64,000 bases of DNA from Streptomyces sp. NBC_00190 (GTDB taxonomy: Bacteria > Actinomycetota > Actinomycetes > Streptomycetales > Streptomycetaceae), in NCBI RefSeq assembly GCF_036203305.1, contig NZ_CP108131.1:4898001-4962000 (forward strand). Reading direction: 5' to 3'. Position 1 is the first letter of the stretch. Each line of letters begins with the position of its first letter. The position numbers and the translations under genes are program-made. Positions 1 to 8,676 of the stretch are shown here, in pieces. The notes under the pieces were generated by a model that worked only from the letters and a program-made list of their open reading frames with translations, was not told where the DNA came from and searched no databases.

Positions 1-1
1 G

Positions 2-625
2 ATCAGCCTCTCCGGCTCCGGCGGGCACACCGCGCGCCCGCACCTGACGACCGACCTGGTGACGGCCGCCGCCCGGGTGGCCGTGGACGTCCCGGCCCTG
101 CTGACCCGCCGGATGGACGCCCGCTCGGGCATGTCGGTCACCTGGGGCCGGATCGAGGCCGGGCACGCCTGCAACGTCATCCCCATGCACGCCGAGCTGT
201 CCGGAACCGTACGGTGCCTGGACCTGAACGCCTGGCACGTCGCCCCCGACATGATCCACGCGGCGATCGACGAGGTCGCGACCATGCACGGGGCCAAGTT
301 CGAGATCAACCACGTCCGCGGGGTGCCGCCGGTGGTCAACGACCCGGTGGTCACCGAACTGCTCCGCGAGGCGATGTCGGTCCGGCGCGGCGCCGAGTCG
401 GTCGAGGACACCGAGCAGAGCCTGGGCGGCGAGGACTTCTCCTGGTACCTGGAGCACGTCCCGGGCGCCATGGCCCGCCTCGGAGTGCGTACGCCCGGTG
501 ACACCGCGAAGCACGATCTGCACCGCGGCGACTTCGACGTGGACGAGTCCGCGATCGCCGTCGGCGTGGAGTTCTTCACGGCCGCCGTGCTGCTCGACGG
601 GCGCCGGGCAAGGCCGATCGGCTGA
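2..625 (+). CDS. M20-family amidohydrolase, C-terminal part (5' end outside window)
   Basis: The reading frame is open from base 2, so the gene begins before the window; 207 residues are visible. It starts inside the M20 dimerisation domain, where GGHTARPH matches the conserved GGHxxRPH-type motif of the aminoacylase/IAA-amino-acid hydrolase group. Near the C terminus GGEDFSWYL carries the usual Glu-Asp pair of the metal site. The family hydrolyses N-acyl amino acids or amidated aromatics in the cytoplasm using two metal ions; the substrate cannot be told here. A hairpin at 665-689 follows the stop, so it ends before the nucleoside genes. Family call is firm, specificity unknown. Confidence 0.85.
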   Translation: MSLSGSGGHTARPHLTTDLVTAAARVAVDVPALLTRRMDARSGMSVTWGRIEAGHACNVIPMHAELSGTVRCLDLNAWHVAPDMIHAAIDEVATMHGAKFEINHVRGVPPVVNDPVVTELLREAMSVRRGAESVEDTEQSLGGEDFSWYLEHVPGAMARLGVRTPGDTAKHDLHRGDFDVDESAIAVGVEFFTAAVLLDGRRARPIG

Positions 626-664
626 AGATCGGTACAACATCCGCGTGTCGCCCGTCGGACGTGT

Positions 665-689
665 CCAGCCCTTGGTACACAAGGGCTGG
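665..689 (+). terminator. Hairpin terminator after the amidohydrolase
   Basis: A perfect 10-bp inverted repeat (CCAGCCCTTG / CAAGGGCTGG) with a 5-nt loop lies 39 nt after the stop codon. No U-tract follows, which is common for terminators in high-GC actinobacteria. Confidence 0.7.
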
Positions 690-770
690 GTGCAGGACCA
701 GTTACCGATCGGTCACTGTCCGGTTCGCGACGATCCGATAACGACTCATGAACGGGCCTTTAACTGACAT

Positions 771-786
771 CTACGCGCGTTACGAT
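771..786 (+). promoter_or_regulatory. Nucleoside operator 1 and probable -10 of the BMP lipoprotein gene
   Basis: CTACGCGCGTTA at 771-782 matches the 12-bp palindrome CTACGCGCGTAG at 10 of 12 positions. A TANNNT hexamer, TACGAT, sits at 781-786 and overlaps its right end, so a bound repressor would cover the -10 region. This is the weakest of six copies in the window, all in front of nucleoside genes. The gene start is 58 nt downstream. Confidence 0.6.
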
Positions 787-843
787 CGCCGCGAAACCAG
801 CGCCGGTCGTGGCGCTTCGGTCAGGTTTTGAAGGAGCCTCCCC

Positions 844-1905
844 TTGCGCCGGATCACCAGGATCGCCACCGTGGGCATCGCGTCCGCGGCGCTGGCCCTC
901 TCGGCTACCGCCTGTGGCGGAAAGAAGTCGTCGGACACCAGCTCTTCCCCGTCGGCGGGCGCTGCTGCTGCCAGTGCCGCCATCGCGTACGACATCGGTG
1001 GCCGCGGCGACCAGTCGTTCAACGACGCCGCCTTCGCGGGTCTCGAGAAGGCCAAGAACGACCTCAAGATCAAGACCGCCGAGGCGGAGCCGACCGACGG
1101 CGAGGGTGAGGCCGACAAGGTCCAGCGCCTCACCGAGCTTGCCCGCAAGGGCAACAACCCGGTCATCGGCGTCGGCTTCTCGTACGCCCCGGCCATAAAG
1201 AAGGTCGCGCCGAAGTTCCCGAAGACCACGTTCGGCATCATCGACGACACCTCGGTCACCGGCGAGAACATCGCCAACCTGGTCTTCAACGAGGAGCAGG
1301 GCTCCTACCTGGCCGGCGTCGCCGCCGCCAAGGCGTCCAAGACCGGCACGGTCGGCTTCATCGGCGGTGTCGAGGTTCCGCTGATCAAGAAGTTCGAGGC
1401 GGGCTTCACCCAGGGCGTCAAGGACACCAACCCGAACGCCAAGGTGCTCAGCCAGTACCTGACCCAGCCGCCGAACTTCGACGGCTTCTCCAAGCCCGAC
1501 CTCGGCAAGGCCGCCGCTCAGGGCCAGCTCGACGCCGGCGCCGACGTGATCTACGCCGCCGCCGGTCTCGCCGGCTCGGGTGCCATCGAGGCCACCGCGG
1601 GCAAGGGCAAGTGGGCCATCGGCGTCGACTCCGACCAGTACAACCAGGCCGGCCTGGCGAAGTACAAGGAGCACATCCTGACCTCGGTCACCAAGGACGT
1701 GTCGGACTCGGTCTTCAACGTGATCAAGTCGGTCCAGGACGGCAAGCCGCAGACCGGTGAGATCCGTTACGGCCTCGACAAGGACGGCGTCGGCCTGGCC
1801 GACTCCAACCCCGAGTACAAGAAGATGGCTGACGTCACCGCCGCGGTGGAGAAGGCCAAGGCCGATATCATCGCCAAGAAGATCACCGTCAAGACCGCGC
1901 CGTAA
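844..1905 (+). CDS. BMP/PnrA-family nucleoside-binding lipoprotein
   Basis: 353 residues. Extracytoplasmic binding protein of the basic membrane protein (BMP/PnrA) family, which delivers purine and other nucleosides to an ABC importer. The TTG start is chosen because AAGGAG lies 8 nt upstream (830-835). The N terminus is a lipoprotein signal with ATAC as lipobox, so Cys24 should be lipidated. DQSFNDAAF matches the family's conserved ligand-binding stretch near the mature N terminus. The ATPase and permease genes follow after an internal hairpin and a second operator, so the binding protein can be transcribed separately and in excess. Ligand range is inferred from family and neighbours. Confidence 0.9.
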   Translation: MRRITRIATVGIASAALALSATACGGKKSSDTSSSPSAGAAAASAAIAYDIGGRGDQSFNDAAFAGLEKAKNDLKIKTAEAEPTDGEGEADKVQRLTELARKGNNPVIGVGFSYAPAIKKVAPKFPKTTFGIIDDTSVTGENIANLVFNEEQGSYLAGVAAAKASKTGTVGFIGGVEVPLIKKFEAGFTQGVKDTNPNAKVLSQYLTQPPNFDGFSKPDLGKAAAQGQLDAGADVIYAAAGLAGSGAIEATAGKGKWAIGVDSDQYNQAGLAKYKEHILTSVTKDVSDSVFNVIKSVQDGKPQTGEIRYGLDKDGVGLADSNPEYKKMADVTAAVEKAKADIIAKKITVKTAP

Positions 1906-1931
1906 GGCCGTTCCTGACATGTAGTCGTGGT

Positions 1932-1974
1932 CTCGGGGTCCGGGGAGCGGTGTTTGCCGCTCCCGGGCCCCGAG
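1932..1974 (+). terminator. Hairpin between lipoprotein and ABC genes
   Basis: An imperfect inverted repeat (arms about 1932-1950 and 1957-1974, 6-nt loop) lies just after the lipoprotein stop codon. It probably terminates or attenuates transcription, separating the binding protein from the transporter operon, which has its own operator. Confidence 0.65.
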
Positions 1975-2043
1975 CTACGTTCTGCACAACAGAGTTCGTG
2001 TTGCTTGTGGCCAGTTGGTCTCAAGTTTTCACATCCGACAGTG

Positions 2044-2055
2044 CTACGCGCGTAG
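2044..2055 (+). promoter_or_regulatory. Nucleoside operator 2, upstream of the ABC-cdd operon
   Basis: An exact CTACGCGCGTAG palindrome. A TANNNT hexamer, TACTTT, lies at 2073-2078, placing the palindrome near its -35 region. The first gene of the operon begins about 80 nt downstream. Confidence 0.7.
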
Positions 2056-2137
2056 AAGCATCGTGGACGCGATACTTTCTCTCCCCGCCCTGTCCTCCTG
2101 CCTGCCTCCGCTCCTTCCGCGCCAAGGAGAGTGCGTC

Positions 2138-3805
2138 ATCAACGCGTCCAGCCCGCCCCCCGCCGTAGAACTGCACGGCATCACCAAGCGCTTCCCCGGC
2201 GTCGTCGCCAACAAGGACATCGCGATCACCGTCCGCAAGGGCACGGTCCATGCCTTGATCGGCGAGAACGGCGCCGGCAAGTCGACCCTGATGAAGATCC
2301 TCTACGGCATGCAGAAGCCGGACGAGGGCACCATCGCCGTCGACGGGGAGCAGGTCTCCTTCCACAGCCCCGGCGACGCCATCGCCCGCGGTATCGGCAT
2401 GGTGCACCAGCACTTCATGCTCGCCGACAACCTCACGGTCCTGGAGAACGTGGTTCTCGGCGGCGAGAAGCTGTACGGCATCGGTGCCAAGGCCCGCAGG
2501 AAGATCAAGGAGATCTCGGACGCGTACGGCCTCGGCGTACGTCCCGACGCCCTGGTCGAGGACCTCGGTGTCGCCGACCGGCAGCGCGTGGAGATCCTCA
2601 AGGTCCTCTACCGCGGTGCCAAGATCCTCATCCTCGACGAGCCGACCGCCGTGCTCGTGCCGCAGGAAGTGGACGCGCTCTTCGACAACCTGCGCGAGCT
2701 CAAGGCCGAAGGCCTGACCGTCATCTTCATCTCGCACAAGCTGGGCGAGGTGCTGAAGGTCGCCGACGACATCACCGTCATCCGCCGCGGCACCACGGTC
2801 GGCACCGCCGACCCGAAGACCGCCACCACCAAGCAGCTCGCCGAGCTGATGGTCGGCGCGGAGCTGCCCTCGCCGGAGACCCGCGAGTCGACGGTGACGG
2901 ACGTCCCGATGCTGAAGGTGGCGGGCCTGACGCTCGCCGCGGGCGACGCCGTCGTCGCCGAGCCGGAGATCCTGGTGCGCCAGGAGCCGGCGGACTCGGC
3001 CCTCTACGAGCACGTCGAGGCCGGCCGTCTCCTGCTGGACGACGTCAGCTTCACCATTCACAAGGGCGAGATCCTCGGCATCGCCGGTGTCGAGGGCAAC
3101 GGCCAGACCGAGCTGATCGAAGCCCTCATGGGCATGAACTCCGCCGACACGGGCGTGATCACGCTGGACGGCCGGGACATCACCAAGGCTCCGGTGCGCG
3201 AGCGCCGCACGGGCGGCATCGGCTACATCCCCGAGGACCGCCACCGGCACGGCCTGCTGCTGGAGTCCCCGCTGTGGGAGAACCGCATCCTCGGCCACGT
3301 CACCGAGGCGCCCAACTCCAAGCGCGGCATCCTCGACCTGAAGGCGGCCCGCAAGGACACCGAGCGGATCGTGCGCGAGTACGACGTGCGCACCCCCGGC
3401 ATCGAGGTCACCGCGGCCTCGCTCTCCGGCGGCAACCAGCAGAAGCTGATCGTCGGCCGCGAGATGAGCCACAACCCCAAGTTCCTCATCGCCGCCCACC
3501 CCACCCGTGGTGTGGACGTCGGTGCGCAGGCGCAGATCTGGGACGCGATCCGCGACGCCCGCCGCGAGGGCCTGGCCGTCCTCCTGATCTCCGCCGACCT
3601 CGACGAGCTCATCGGCCTGTCCGACACGCTGCGCGTCATGTACCGCGGCCGCCTGGTGGCGGACGCCGACCCGGCGACCATCACCCCGGAGGAGCTCGGC
3701 ACCGCCATGACGGGCGCCGCTTCCGGGCACCTGGAAGCAACCGACAACCACTCCGCCGCCGGTACCGAGGCCGGTACCGATGCCCCGGAGGACGAGGCCC
3801 GATGA
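2138..3805 (+). CDS. Nucleoside ABC transporter, double ATPase subunit
   Basis: About 555 residues with two fused ABC domains, as in RbsA/NupA/YufO-type importers. The first has an intact Walker A, GENGAGKST (2261-2287), and Walker B ending in ILDEPTA. The second has a degenerate Walker A (GVEGNGQTE) but a good signature, LSGGNQQK (about 3422-3445), the asymmetry normal for this family. Its partners are the two permeases that follow. The start is uncertain: AAGGAG at 2124-2129 is followed in frame only by GTC (2135) and ATC (2138). The nearest conventional in-frame starts, GTG 2063 and TTG 2015, lack a convincing Shine-Dalgarno, and TTG 2015 would put operator 2 inside the coding region. The stop overlaps the next start. 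Confidence 0.9.
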   Translation: MNASSPPPAVELHGITKRFPGVVANKDIAITVRKGTVHALIGENGAGKSTLMKILYGMQKPDEGTIAVDGEQVSFHSPGDAIARGIGMVHQHFMLADNLTVLENVVLGGEKLYGIGAKARRKIKEISDAYGLGVRPDALVEDLGVADRQRVEILKVLYRGAKILILDEPTAVLVPQEVDALFDNLRELKAEGLTVIFISHKLGEVLKVADDITVIRRGTTVGTADPKTATTKQLAELMVGAELPSPETRESTVTDVPMLKVAGLTLAAGDAVVAEPEILVRQEPADSALYEHVEAGRLLLDDVSFTIHKGEILGIAGVEGNGQTELIEALMGMNSADTGVITLDGRDITKAPVRERRTGGIGYIPEDRHRHGLLLESPLWENRILGHVTEAPNSKRGILDLKAARKDTERIVREYDVRTPGIEVTAASLSGGNQQKLIVGREMSHNPKFLIAAHPTRGVDVGAQAQIWDAIRDARREGLAVLLISADLDELIGLSDTLRVMYRGRLVADADPATITPEELGTAMTGAASGHLEATDNHSAAGTEAGTDAPEDEAR

Positions 3806-4917
3806 AGAAATTCGACAAGGACCGGCTGATCCTCGGCATCGCCGGGCCGGTGCTGGCGCTGGTCAGCGCCTTCCTGCTGACCATGATCGTGCTGGCCGCG
3901 ACGGGCATCGACCCGATCGAGCCCCTGCGCCTGATGGTGGAGAACGCCGGCTACGAGGACGTCCAGGTCCTCATCGTGAACCAGGCCGGTACGTACTACC
4001 TGGCGGCCATGGCCGTGGCCATCGGCTTCCGGATGAATCTCTTCAACATCGGCGTCGACGGTCAGTACCGCCTCGCGGCGATGCTCTCCGCCGTGGTCGG
4101 CGCGGCCGTGACCCTGCCGGGCCCGCTGCACCTGCTGCTGATCGTCCTCGTGGCGATGCTCGTCGGTGCCTTCTGGTCGGGCATCGCCGGTGTCCTCAAG
4201 GCCAAGCGCGGCGTGAGCGAGGTCGTCTCCACGATCATGCTGAACGCCATCGCGACCAGCCTGATCGCCTGGCTGATGCTGACGAAGAACCTCGGTGTCC
4301 AGCTGGAGGGCTCCAACGACCTGACGACCGGCGACATCGCCGAGTCCGGCTGGTTCCCGGCCCTGACGATCGGTGACGGCCTGGAGATCTACGGCTTCAC
4401 CTTCGTGGCCTTCGCCCTCGGCATCGTCTACTGGTTCGCGCTCAACCGGACCCGCTTCGGCTTCGACCTGCGCGCCACCGGCGCCAGCGAGACCGCCGCC
4501 CAGGCCTCCGGCGTGGACGCCAAGAAGATGATCATCACCGCGATGCTCATCTCCGGCGCGGTCGCCGGCCTGGCCGGCATGCCGCAGCTGCTGGGCGAGA
4601 CGCACACCTACAACCTGGCCTTCCCGACCGGTGTCGGCTTCACCGGCATCACCATCGCGCTGCTCGGCCGCAACAACCCGGTCGGCATCTTCTTCGCCGC
4701 GTTCCTGATGGCCTTCATCGACAAGGCCTCCGCCTCGCTCGACCAGGCCGGGTACGCGAAGGAGATCGGCACGATCATGAAGGGCCTGATCGTGCTCGCG
4801 GTCGTGGTCTCGTACGAGCTCATCCGCCGTTACGGCATCCGCCGCCAGCAGCAGAAGGTCGGCGAGGAACTGGCCGCGGGCCACGCCATCAAGACCGATA
4901 AGGAGGTCGCGGCGTGA
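3802..4917 (+). CDS. Nucleoside ABC transporter permease 1
   Basis: 371 residues, strongly hydrophobic with about eight to ten membrane segments; branched-chain/ribose-type permease family (BPD_transp_2), as in the NupB/YufP partners of BMP proteins. The ATG overlaps the ATPase stop in an ATGA arrangement, implying translational coupling. A conserved cytoplasmic loop around ASETAAQASGVDAKKM is where the ATPase should dock. With the second permease it would form a heterodimeric channel for nucleosides. Confidence 0.9.
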   Translation: MKKFDKDRLILGIAGPVLALVSAFLLTMIVLAATGIDPIEPLRLMVENAGYEDVQVLIVNQAGTYYLAAMAVAIGFRMNLFNIGVDGQYRLAAMLSAVVGAAVTLPGPLHLLLIVLVAMLVGAFWSGIAGVLKAKRGVSEVVSTIMLNAIATSLIAWLMLTKNLGVQLEGSNDLTTGDIAESGWFPALTIGDGLEIYGFTFVAFALGIVYWFALNRTRFGFDLRATGASETAAQASGVDAKKMIITAMLISGAVAGLAGMPQLLGETHTYNLAFPTGVGFTGITIALLGRNNPVGIFFAAFLMAFIDKASASLDQAGYAKEIGTIMKGLIVLAVVVSYELIRRYGIRRQQQKVGEELAAGHAIKTDKEVAA

Positions 4918-6179
4918 GCACCAGCACTGTCTCCGCGACGGCCGCCGCACCGAAGAAGTCGGGCGGCCGCAAGAAGCTCACCCTGCCCTGGATCATGCTG
5001 ATCATCGCGGGCGGTCTCGCGCTGCTCTCGCTGGTCCGCGTGATCAGCGGGGCCAACGACCTGACCTCCGCGGGCCAGGTCTCCGGCGCCCTCTCCCTCG
5101 CGGTGCCGATCGGCCTCGCCGGCCTCGGCGGCCTGTGGGCCGAGCGCTCGGGCGTCGTCAACATCGGCCTCGAAGGCATGATGATCCTCGGCACCTGGTT
5201 CGGTGCCTGGGCCGGCTTCCAGTGGGGCCCGTGGACCGGTGTTCTCGCCGGTGTCATCGGCGGCGCCATCGGCGGCCTGCTCCACGCGATCATCACGGTC
5301 ACCTTCAACGTCAACCACATCGTCTCCGGTGTGGCCATCAACATCCTGGCGCTGGGCTTCACCCAGTACCTGTCGAACTTCACCTTCGCCGACGCCCCGG
5401 GCGGCTCCTCCAAGCAGTCCCCGCAGGTCGAGCCGATCTACAAGATCACCGTGCCAGGGCTTTCGGACTGGATGGCCGATCTGCAGGGCAAGCACTGGTT
5501 CTTCATCTCGGACCTCGCCGGCGTCATCGGCGGCCTGGTCACCGAGCTGTCGCTGCTGACCGTCGTCGCGCTGCTGCTGATCCCCGGCACCTGGTGGGTG
5601 CTGTGGCGCACGACCTTCGGCCTGCGGCTGCGCTCCTGCGGTGAGAACCCGGTCGCCGCCGAGTCCCTCGGCGTCAACGTCTACAAGTACAAGTACATCG
5701 CGGTGATCGTCTCCGGCGGGCTCGCGGGCCTCGGCGGCGCGTTCCTGTCGATCGTCGCCAGCCCCATCTACCAGGAGGGCCAGACCGGCGGCCGCGGTTA
5801 CATCGGTCTCGCCGCGATGATCTTCGGTAACTGGATGCCGGGCGGCATGGCGCTCGGTGCGGGCCTGTTCGGCTTCATCGACAGCCTCAAGCTGCGCGGT
5901 GGCGCCCAGAACGTCCACGCGATGCTGCTGCTGATCGCGATCCTGCTGCTGCTCGTCGGTGCCTGGCAGCTGTACAAGAAGAAGTACGTCCAGGCCGGTG
6001 TCTCGGCGGTCTTCGCCGCGCTGCTGTTCCTCTGGTACGCGACGACCGACTCGGTGCCGAGCCAGTTCGTGGACGCGGCCCCGTACCTGACGACGCTGCT
6101 CGTGCTCGCGCTCTCCGCGCAGCGCCTGCGCATGCCGAAGGCGGACGGCCTGCCGTACCGCAAGGGCCAGGGCAAGTGA
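4914..6179 (+). CDS. Nucleoside ABC transporter permease 2
   Basis: 421 residues, second membrane subunit of the nucleoside importer, same BPD_transp_2 family as its neighbour. The GTG start (4914) overlaps the previous stop and has AAGGAGG seven nt upstream (4900-4906). ERSGVVNIGLEGMM near the N terminus is characteristic of this permease subfamily, and the loop SCGENPVAAESLGVNVYKYK is the likely ATPase-docking segment. It continues into cdd with a GTGA overlap, so uptake and the first catabolic enzyme share one transcript. Confidence 0.9.
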   Translation: MSTSTVSATAAAPKKSGGRKKLTLPWIMLIIAGGLALLSLVRVISGANDLTSAGQVSGALSLAVPIGLAGLGGLWAERSGVVNIGLEGMMILGTWFGAWAGFQWGPWTGVLAGVIGGAIGGLLHAIITVTFNVNHIVSGVAINILALGFTQYLSNFTFADAPGGSSKQSPQVEPIYKITVPGLSDWMADLQGKHWFFISDLAGVIGGLVTELSLLTVVALLLIPGTWWVLWRTTFGLRLRSCGENPVAAESLGVNVYKYKYIAVIVSGGLAGLGGAFLSIVASPIYQEGQTGGRGYIGLAAMIFGNWMPGGMALGAGLFGFIDSLKLRGGAQNVHAMLLLIAILLLLVGAWQLYKKKYVQAGVSAVFAALLFLWYATTDSVPSQFVDAAPYLTTLLVLALSAQRLRMPKADGLPYRKGQGK

Positions 6180-6574
6180 CGGCGGTGCACGCCGTCGACT
6201 GGGAAGCCCTGCGCCAGGCGGCCCGGGACGTGATGTCCCGGGCGTACGCCCCGTACTCGGGCTTCCCGGTCGGTGTCGCCGCGCTCGTCGACGACGGCCG
6301 CACGGTCGTCGGCTGCAACGTGGAGAACGCGAGCTACGGGCTCGGCCTGTGCGCCGAGTGCGGCCTGGTCTCCTCCCTGCAGGCCACGGGCGGAGGCCGG
6401 CTGACGCACTTCACCTGCGTCGACGGCCGGGGCGAGATCCTCGTCCCGTGCGGCCGCTGCCGCCAGCTACTGTTCGAATTCGGCGGACCGGAACTGCTGG
6501 TGGAGACCCCCAAGGGGATCCTCCCGCTGGCGGACATGCTGCCCCAGGCCTTCGGGCCGGACCACTTGAGATAG
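6176..6574 (+). CDS. cdd: Cytidine deaminase
   Basis: 132 residues, the size of tetrameric cytidine deaminases. It converts cytidine and deoxycytidine to uridine and deoxyuridine. The active site is complete: Cys59-Ala60-Glu61 (CAE, with the proton-shuttling Glu) and PCGRC, giving Cys92 and Cys95 as the other zinc ligands. NVENASY is the conserved substrate-binding stretch. The GTG at 6176 overlaps the permease stop; GTG 6185 is an alternative start. It is last in the transporter operon, closed by the hairpin at 6581-6616. Confidence 0.95.
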   Translation: MTAVHAVDWEALRQAARDVMSRAYAPYSGFPVGVAALVDDGRTVVGCNVENASYGLGLCAECGLVSSLQATGGGRLTHFTCVDGRGEILVPCGRCRQLLFEFGGPELLVETPKGILPLADMLPQAFGPDHLR

Positions 6575-6580
6575 CCGTGT

Positions 6581-6616
6581 CGACGGCCCTTCGCCCCGCG
6601 GGGCGAAGGGCCGTCG
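6581..6616 (+). terminator. Strong hairpin terminator after cdd
   Basis: A perfect 17-bp inverted repeat (6581-6597 and 6600-6616) with a minimal loop begins 6 nt after the cdd stop. It separates the transporter operon from deoA, which has its own operator. Confidence 0.85.
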
Positions 6617-6637
6617 TACTTCCCCGACCCCCTCTCT

Positions 6638-6649
6638 CTATGCGCGTAG
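6638..6649 (+). promoter_or_regulatory. Nucleoside operator 3, upstream of deoA
   Basis: CTATGCGCGTAG differs from the palindrome at one position. It sits between the cdd terminator and the deoA Shine-Dalgarno (AAGGAAG, 6650-6656), only 13 nt before the ATG, so binding would fall over the transcription start or leader. Confidence 0.7.
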
Positions 6650-6662
6650 AAGGAAGCACTTC

Positions 6663-7940
6663 ATGGACGTCATCTCCGTCATCCGGACCAAGCGGGACCG
6701 CGGTGAGCTGAGCCCCGAGCAGATCGACTGGGTCATCGACGCGTACACGCGCGGTGTCGTCGCCGACGAGCAGATGTCGGCGCTGGCGATGGCCATCCTC
6801 CTGAACGGGATGAACCGGGCCGAGATCGCCCGCTGGACCGCCGCGATGATCGCGTCCGGTGAGCGCATGAACTTCGACTCCCTTTCCCGCCCGACCGCCG
6901 ACAAGCACTCCACGGGTGGCGTCGGCGACAAGATCACGCTGCCGCTGGCCCCGCTCGTCGCCGCCTGCGGCGCGGCCGTTCCGCAGCTGTCGGGCCGCGG
7001 GCTCGGCCACACCGGCGGCACCCTCGACAAGCTGGAGTCCATCCCCGGCTGGCGCGCGCTGCTCTCCAACGAGGAGATGCTGCACGTCCTGGACACCACC
7101 GGAGCGGTCATCTGCGCGGCGGGCGACGGCCTGGCCCCGGCTGACAAGAAGCTCTACGCCCTGCGCGACGTGACGGGCACGGTCGAGGCCATCCCGCTGA
7201 TCGCCTCCTCGATCATGTCGAAGAAGATCGCCGAGGGTACGGGCTCGCTCGTCCTGGACGTCAAGGTCGGCAGCGGCGCCTTCATGAAGAACATCGAGGA
7301 CGCGCGCGAGCTGGCGCGGACCATGGTGGGCCTCGGCACCGACTCGGGCGTCAAGACCGTCGCCCTCCTGACGGACATGTCCACGCCGCTGGGCCTGACC
7401 GCCGGAAACGCGCTGGAGGTCCGCGAGTCGGTGGAGGTCCTCGCGGGCGGCGGCCCCGCCGACGTGGTCGAGCTGACCATCGCGCTGGCCAAGGAGATGC
7501 TGGACGCGGCGGGCATCAAGGACGCCGACCCGGCGAAGGCCTTGGCCGACGGTTCCGCGATGGACCACTGGCGCCGGATGATCGCGGCCCAGGGCGGCGA
7601 CCCGGACGCGGCGCTGCCGGTCGCGCGCGAGCAGCACGTCGTTACCGCCCCCGAGTCGGGTGTGTTGACGCGCCTGGACGCGTACGGCGTGGGCGTGGGC
7701 GCCTGGCGCCTGGGTGCCGGCCGCGCCCGCAAGGAGGACCCGGTGCAGGCCGGCGCCGGCATCGAGCTGCACGCGAAGCCGGGTGACACGGTGACGGCGG
7801 GCCAGCCGCTGATGACCCTGCACACGGACACCCCGGAGAAGTTCGAGTACGCCCTGGCCTCGCTGGAGGGCACGTACGACATCGCCCCGGCGGGCACCTC
7901 GTTCTCCGCCACGCCGATCGTCTTGGACCGCATCGCCTGA
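6663..7940 (+). CDS. deoA: Thymidine / pyrimidine-nucleoside phosphorylase
   Basis: 425 residues. It phosphorolyses thymidine, deoxyuridine and possibly uridine to the base and (deoxy)ribose-1-phosphate. KHSTGGVGDK (residues 81-90) is the phosphate-binding motif and residues 110-129, starting SGRGLGHTGG, are the family signature. The ATG is set by the AAGGAAG just upstream. It uses the deoxyuridine made by Cdd and supplies deoxyribose-1-phosphate for a mutase and DeoC. An operator directly precedes it and a hairpin follows, so it is a single-gene unit. Confidence 0.95.
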   Translation: MDVISVIRTKRDRGELSPEQIDWVIDAYTRGVVADEQMSALAMAILLNGMNRAEIARWTAAMIASGERMNFDSLSRPTADKHSTGGVGDKITLPLAPLVAACGAAVPQLSGRGLGHTGGTLDKLESIPGWRALLSNEEMLHVLDTTGAVICAAGDGLAPADKKLYALRDVTGTVEAIPLIASSIMSKKIAEGTGSLVLDVKVGSGAFMKNIEDARELARTMVGLGTDSGVKTVALLTDMSTPLGLTAGNALEVRESVEVLAGGGPADVVELTIALAKEMLDAAGIKDADPAKALADGSAMDHWRRMIAAQGGDPDAALPVAREQHVVTAPESGVLTRLDAYGVGVGAWRLGAGRARKEDPVQAGAGIELHAKPGDTVTAGQPLMTLHTDTPEKFEYALASLEGTYDIAPAGTSFSATPIVLDRIA

Positions 7941-7961
7941 CCTGCGGCTTCTCCTTCGGGT

Positions 7962-7995
7962 GAACGGGACCGGTAGACCCTTGCCGGTCCCGTTC
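7962..7995 (+). terminator. Hairpin terminator after deoA
   Basis: Perfect 12-bp inverted repeat (GAACGGGACCGG / CCGGTCCCGTTC) with a 10-nt loop, 21 nt after the deoA stop. Confidence 0.8.
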
Positions 7996-8036
7996 GGCAT
8001 GCTGGGATCGGTGACGAACCGATTGAGGAGCATTCC

Positions 8037-8624
8037 ATGAGCGCACTCACCGTCCAGCATGAGCCACAGGGTGGCGACAGCTGGGACGAGCTCGTCCGCC
8101 GCTGGGAGGCGATGGACTGGCCGGAGGGCTGCAAGGTGGAGATCATCGAGGGGATCATCACCGTGGCGCCACCGCCCGTGGGAAAGCACAGCCTGATCGC
8201 GGCCAAACTGCAGCGCTGCCTGATTTCAGCCATTCCCGAGGACTGGGACGTTCACCAGACCCTCGGGGTAGCTGTTCCATCGAGGTCGGGGCTCTACATT
8301 CCTGACCTTCTGGTGGCGCCTGACGCCGTGGTCGACGGCGCTCCGTTCATCCCGGCGGCGGCTGTTGAGCTCGCCGTCGAGGTCACCTCTCCGTCGAACG
8401 CCTCTCACGACCGCATCGCGAAGGCCGCCGGATATGCGCAGGCCGGTGTCCCGCTGTATCTCCTCATCGACGGCCATGCCCCCGGAGGCCCTACCGTCAC
8501 GCTTTACGGCGAGCCCAGTGAAAACGTCTACCGGGTGCTCTGGGCCGGGAAGTTCGGCGACACATTCCGGCTCCCCGCCCCATTCGGCATCGAGATCGAC
8601 ACCTCCGTCTTCCCCACGCCGTGA
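8037..8624 (+). CDS. Uma2-family (DUF820) putative nuclease
   Basis: 195 residues. The Uma2 family has a PD-(D/E)XK nuclease-like fold. Visible marks are IPD at residues 88-90, ELAVEVTSPS around 111-120, and an AGVPLYLLID strand near 136-145, in the usual family order. GAGGAG lies about 8 nt before the ATG. Such genes are abundant and scattered in Streptomyces and their biological role is unknown; many are thought to be mobile or domesticated. The gene stands alone between deoA and a STAS gene and its codon use is slightly less GC-biased than its neighbours. Confidence 0.8.
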   Translation: MSALTVQHEPQGGDSWDELVRRWEAMDWPEGCKVEIIEGIITVAPPPVGKHSLIAAKLQRCLISAIPEDWDVHQTLGVAVPSRSGLYIPDLLVAPDAVVDGAPFIPAAAVELAVEVTSPSNASHDRIAKAAGYAQAGVPLYLLIDGHAPGGPTVTLYGEPSENVYRVLWAGKFGDTFRLPAPFGIEIDTSVFPTP

Positions 8625-8676
8625 GGCGAACGCCCGGCGCTCGATGAGTTCCGGCCGGGCAGGGAGTCATTCCTGC

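Noticed and set aside
760..1920. Long antisense frames opposite many genes, for example 760-1920 and 2021-3751 on the minus strand
   Set aside because: These are high-GC shadow frames with repetitive Gly/Arg/Val/Leu content opposite well-supported genes.
2131..4917. A 928-codon frame starting at GTG 2131 just after AAGGAG
   Set aside because: Its first half reads the ABC ATPase out of frame as low-complexity Arg/Pro sequence. Only the part from 3802 is real, and that is permease 1 with its own coupled ATG.
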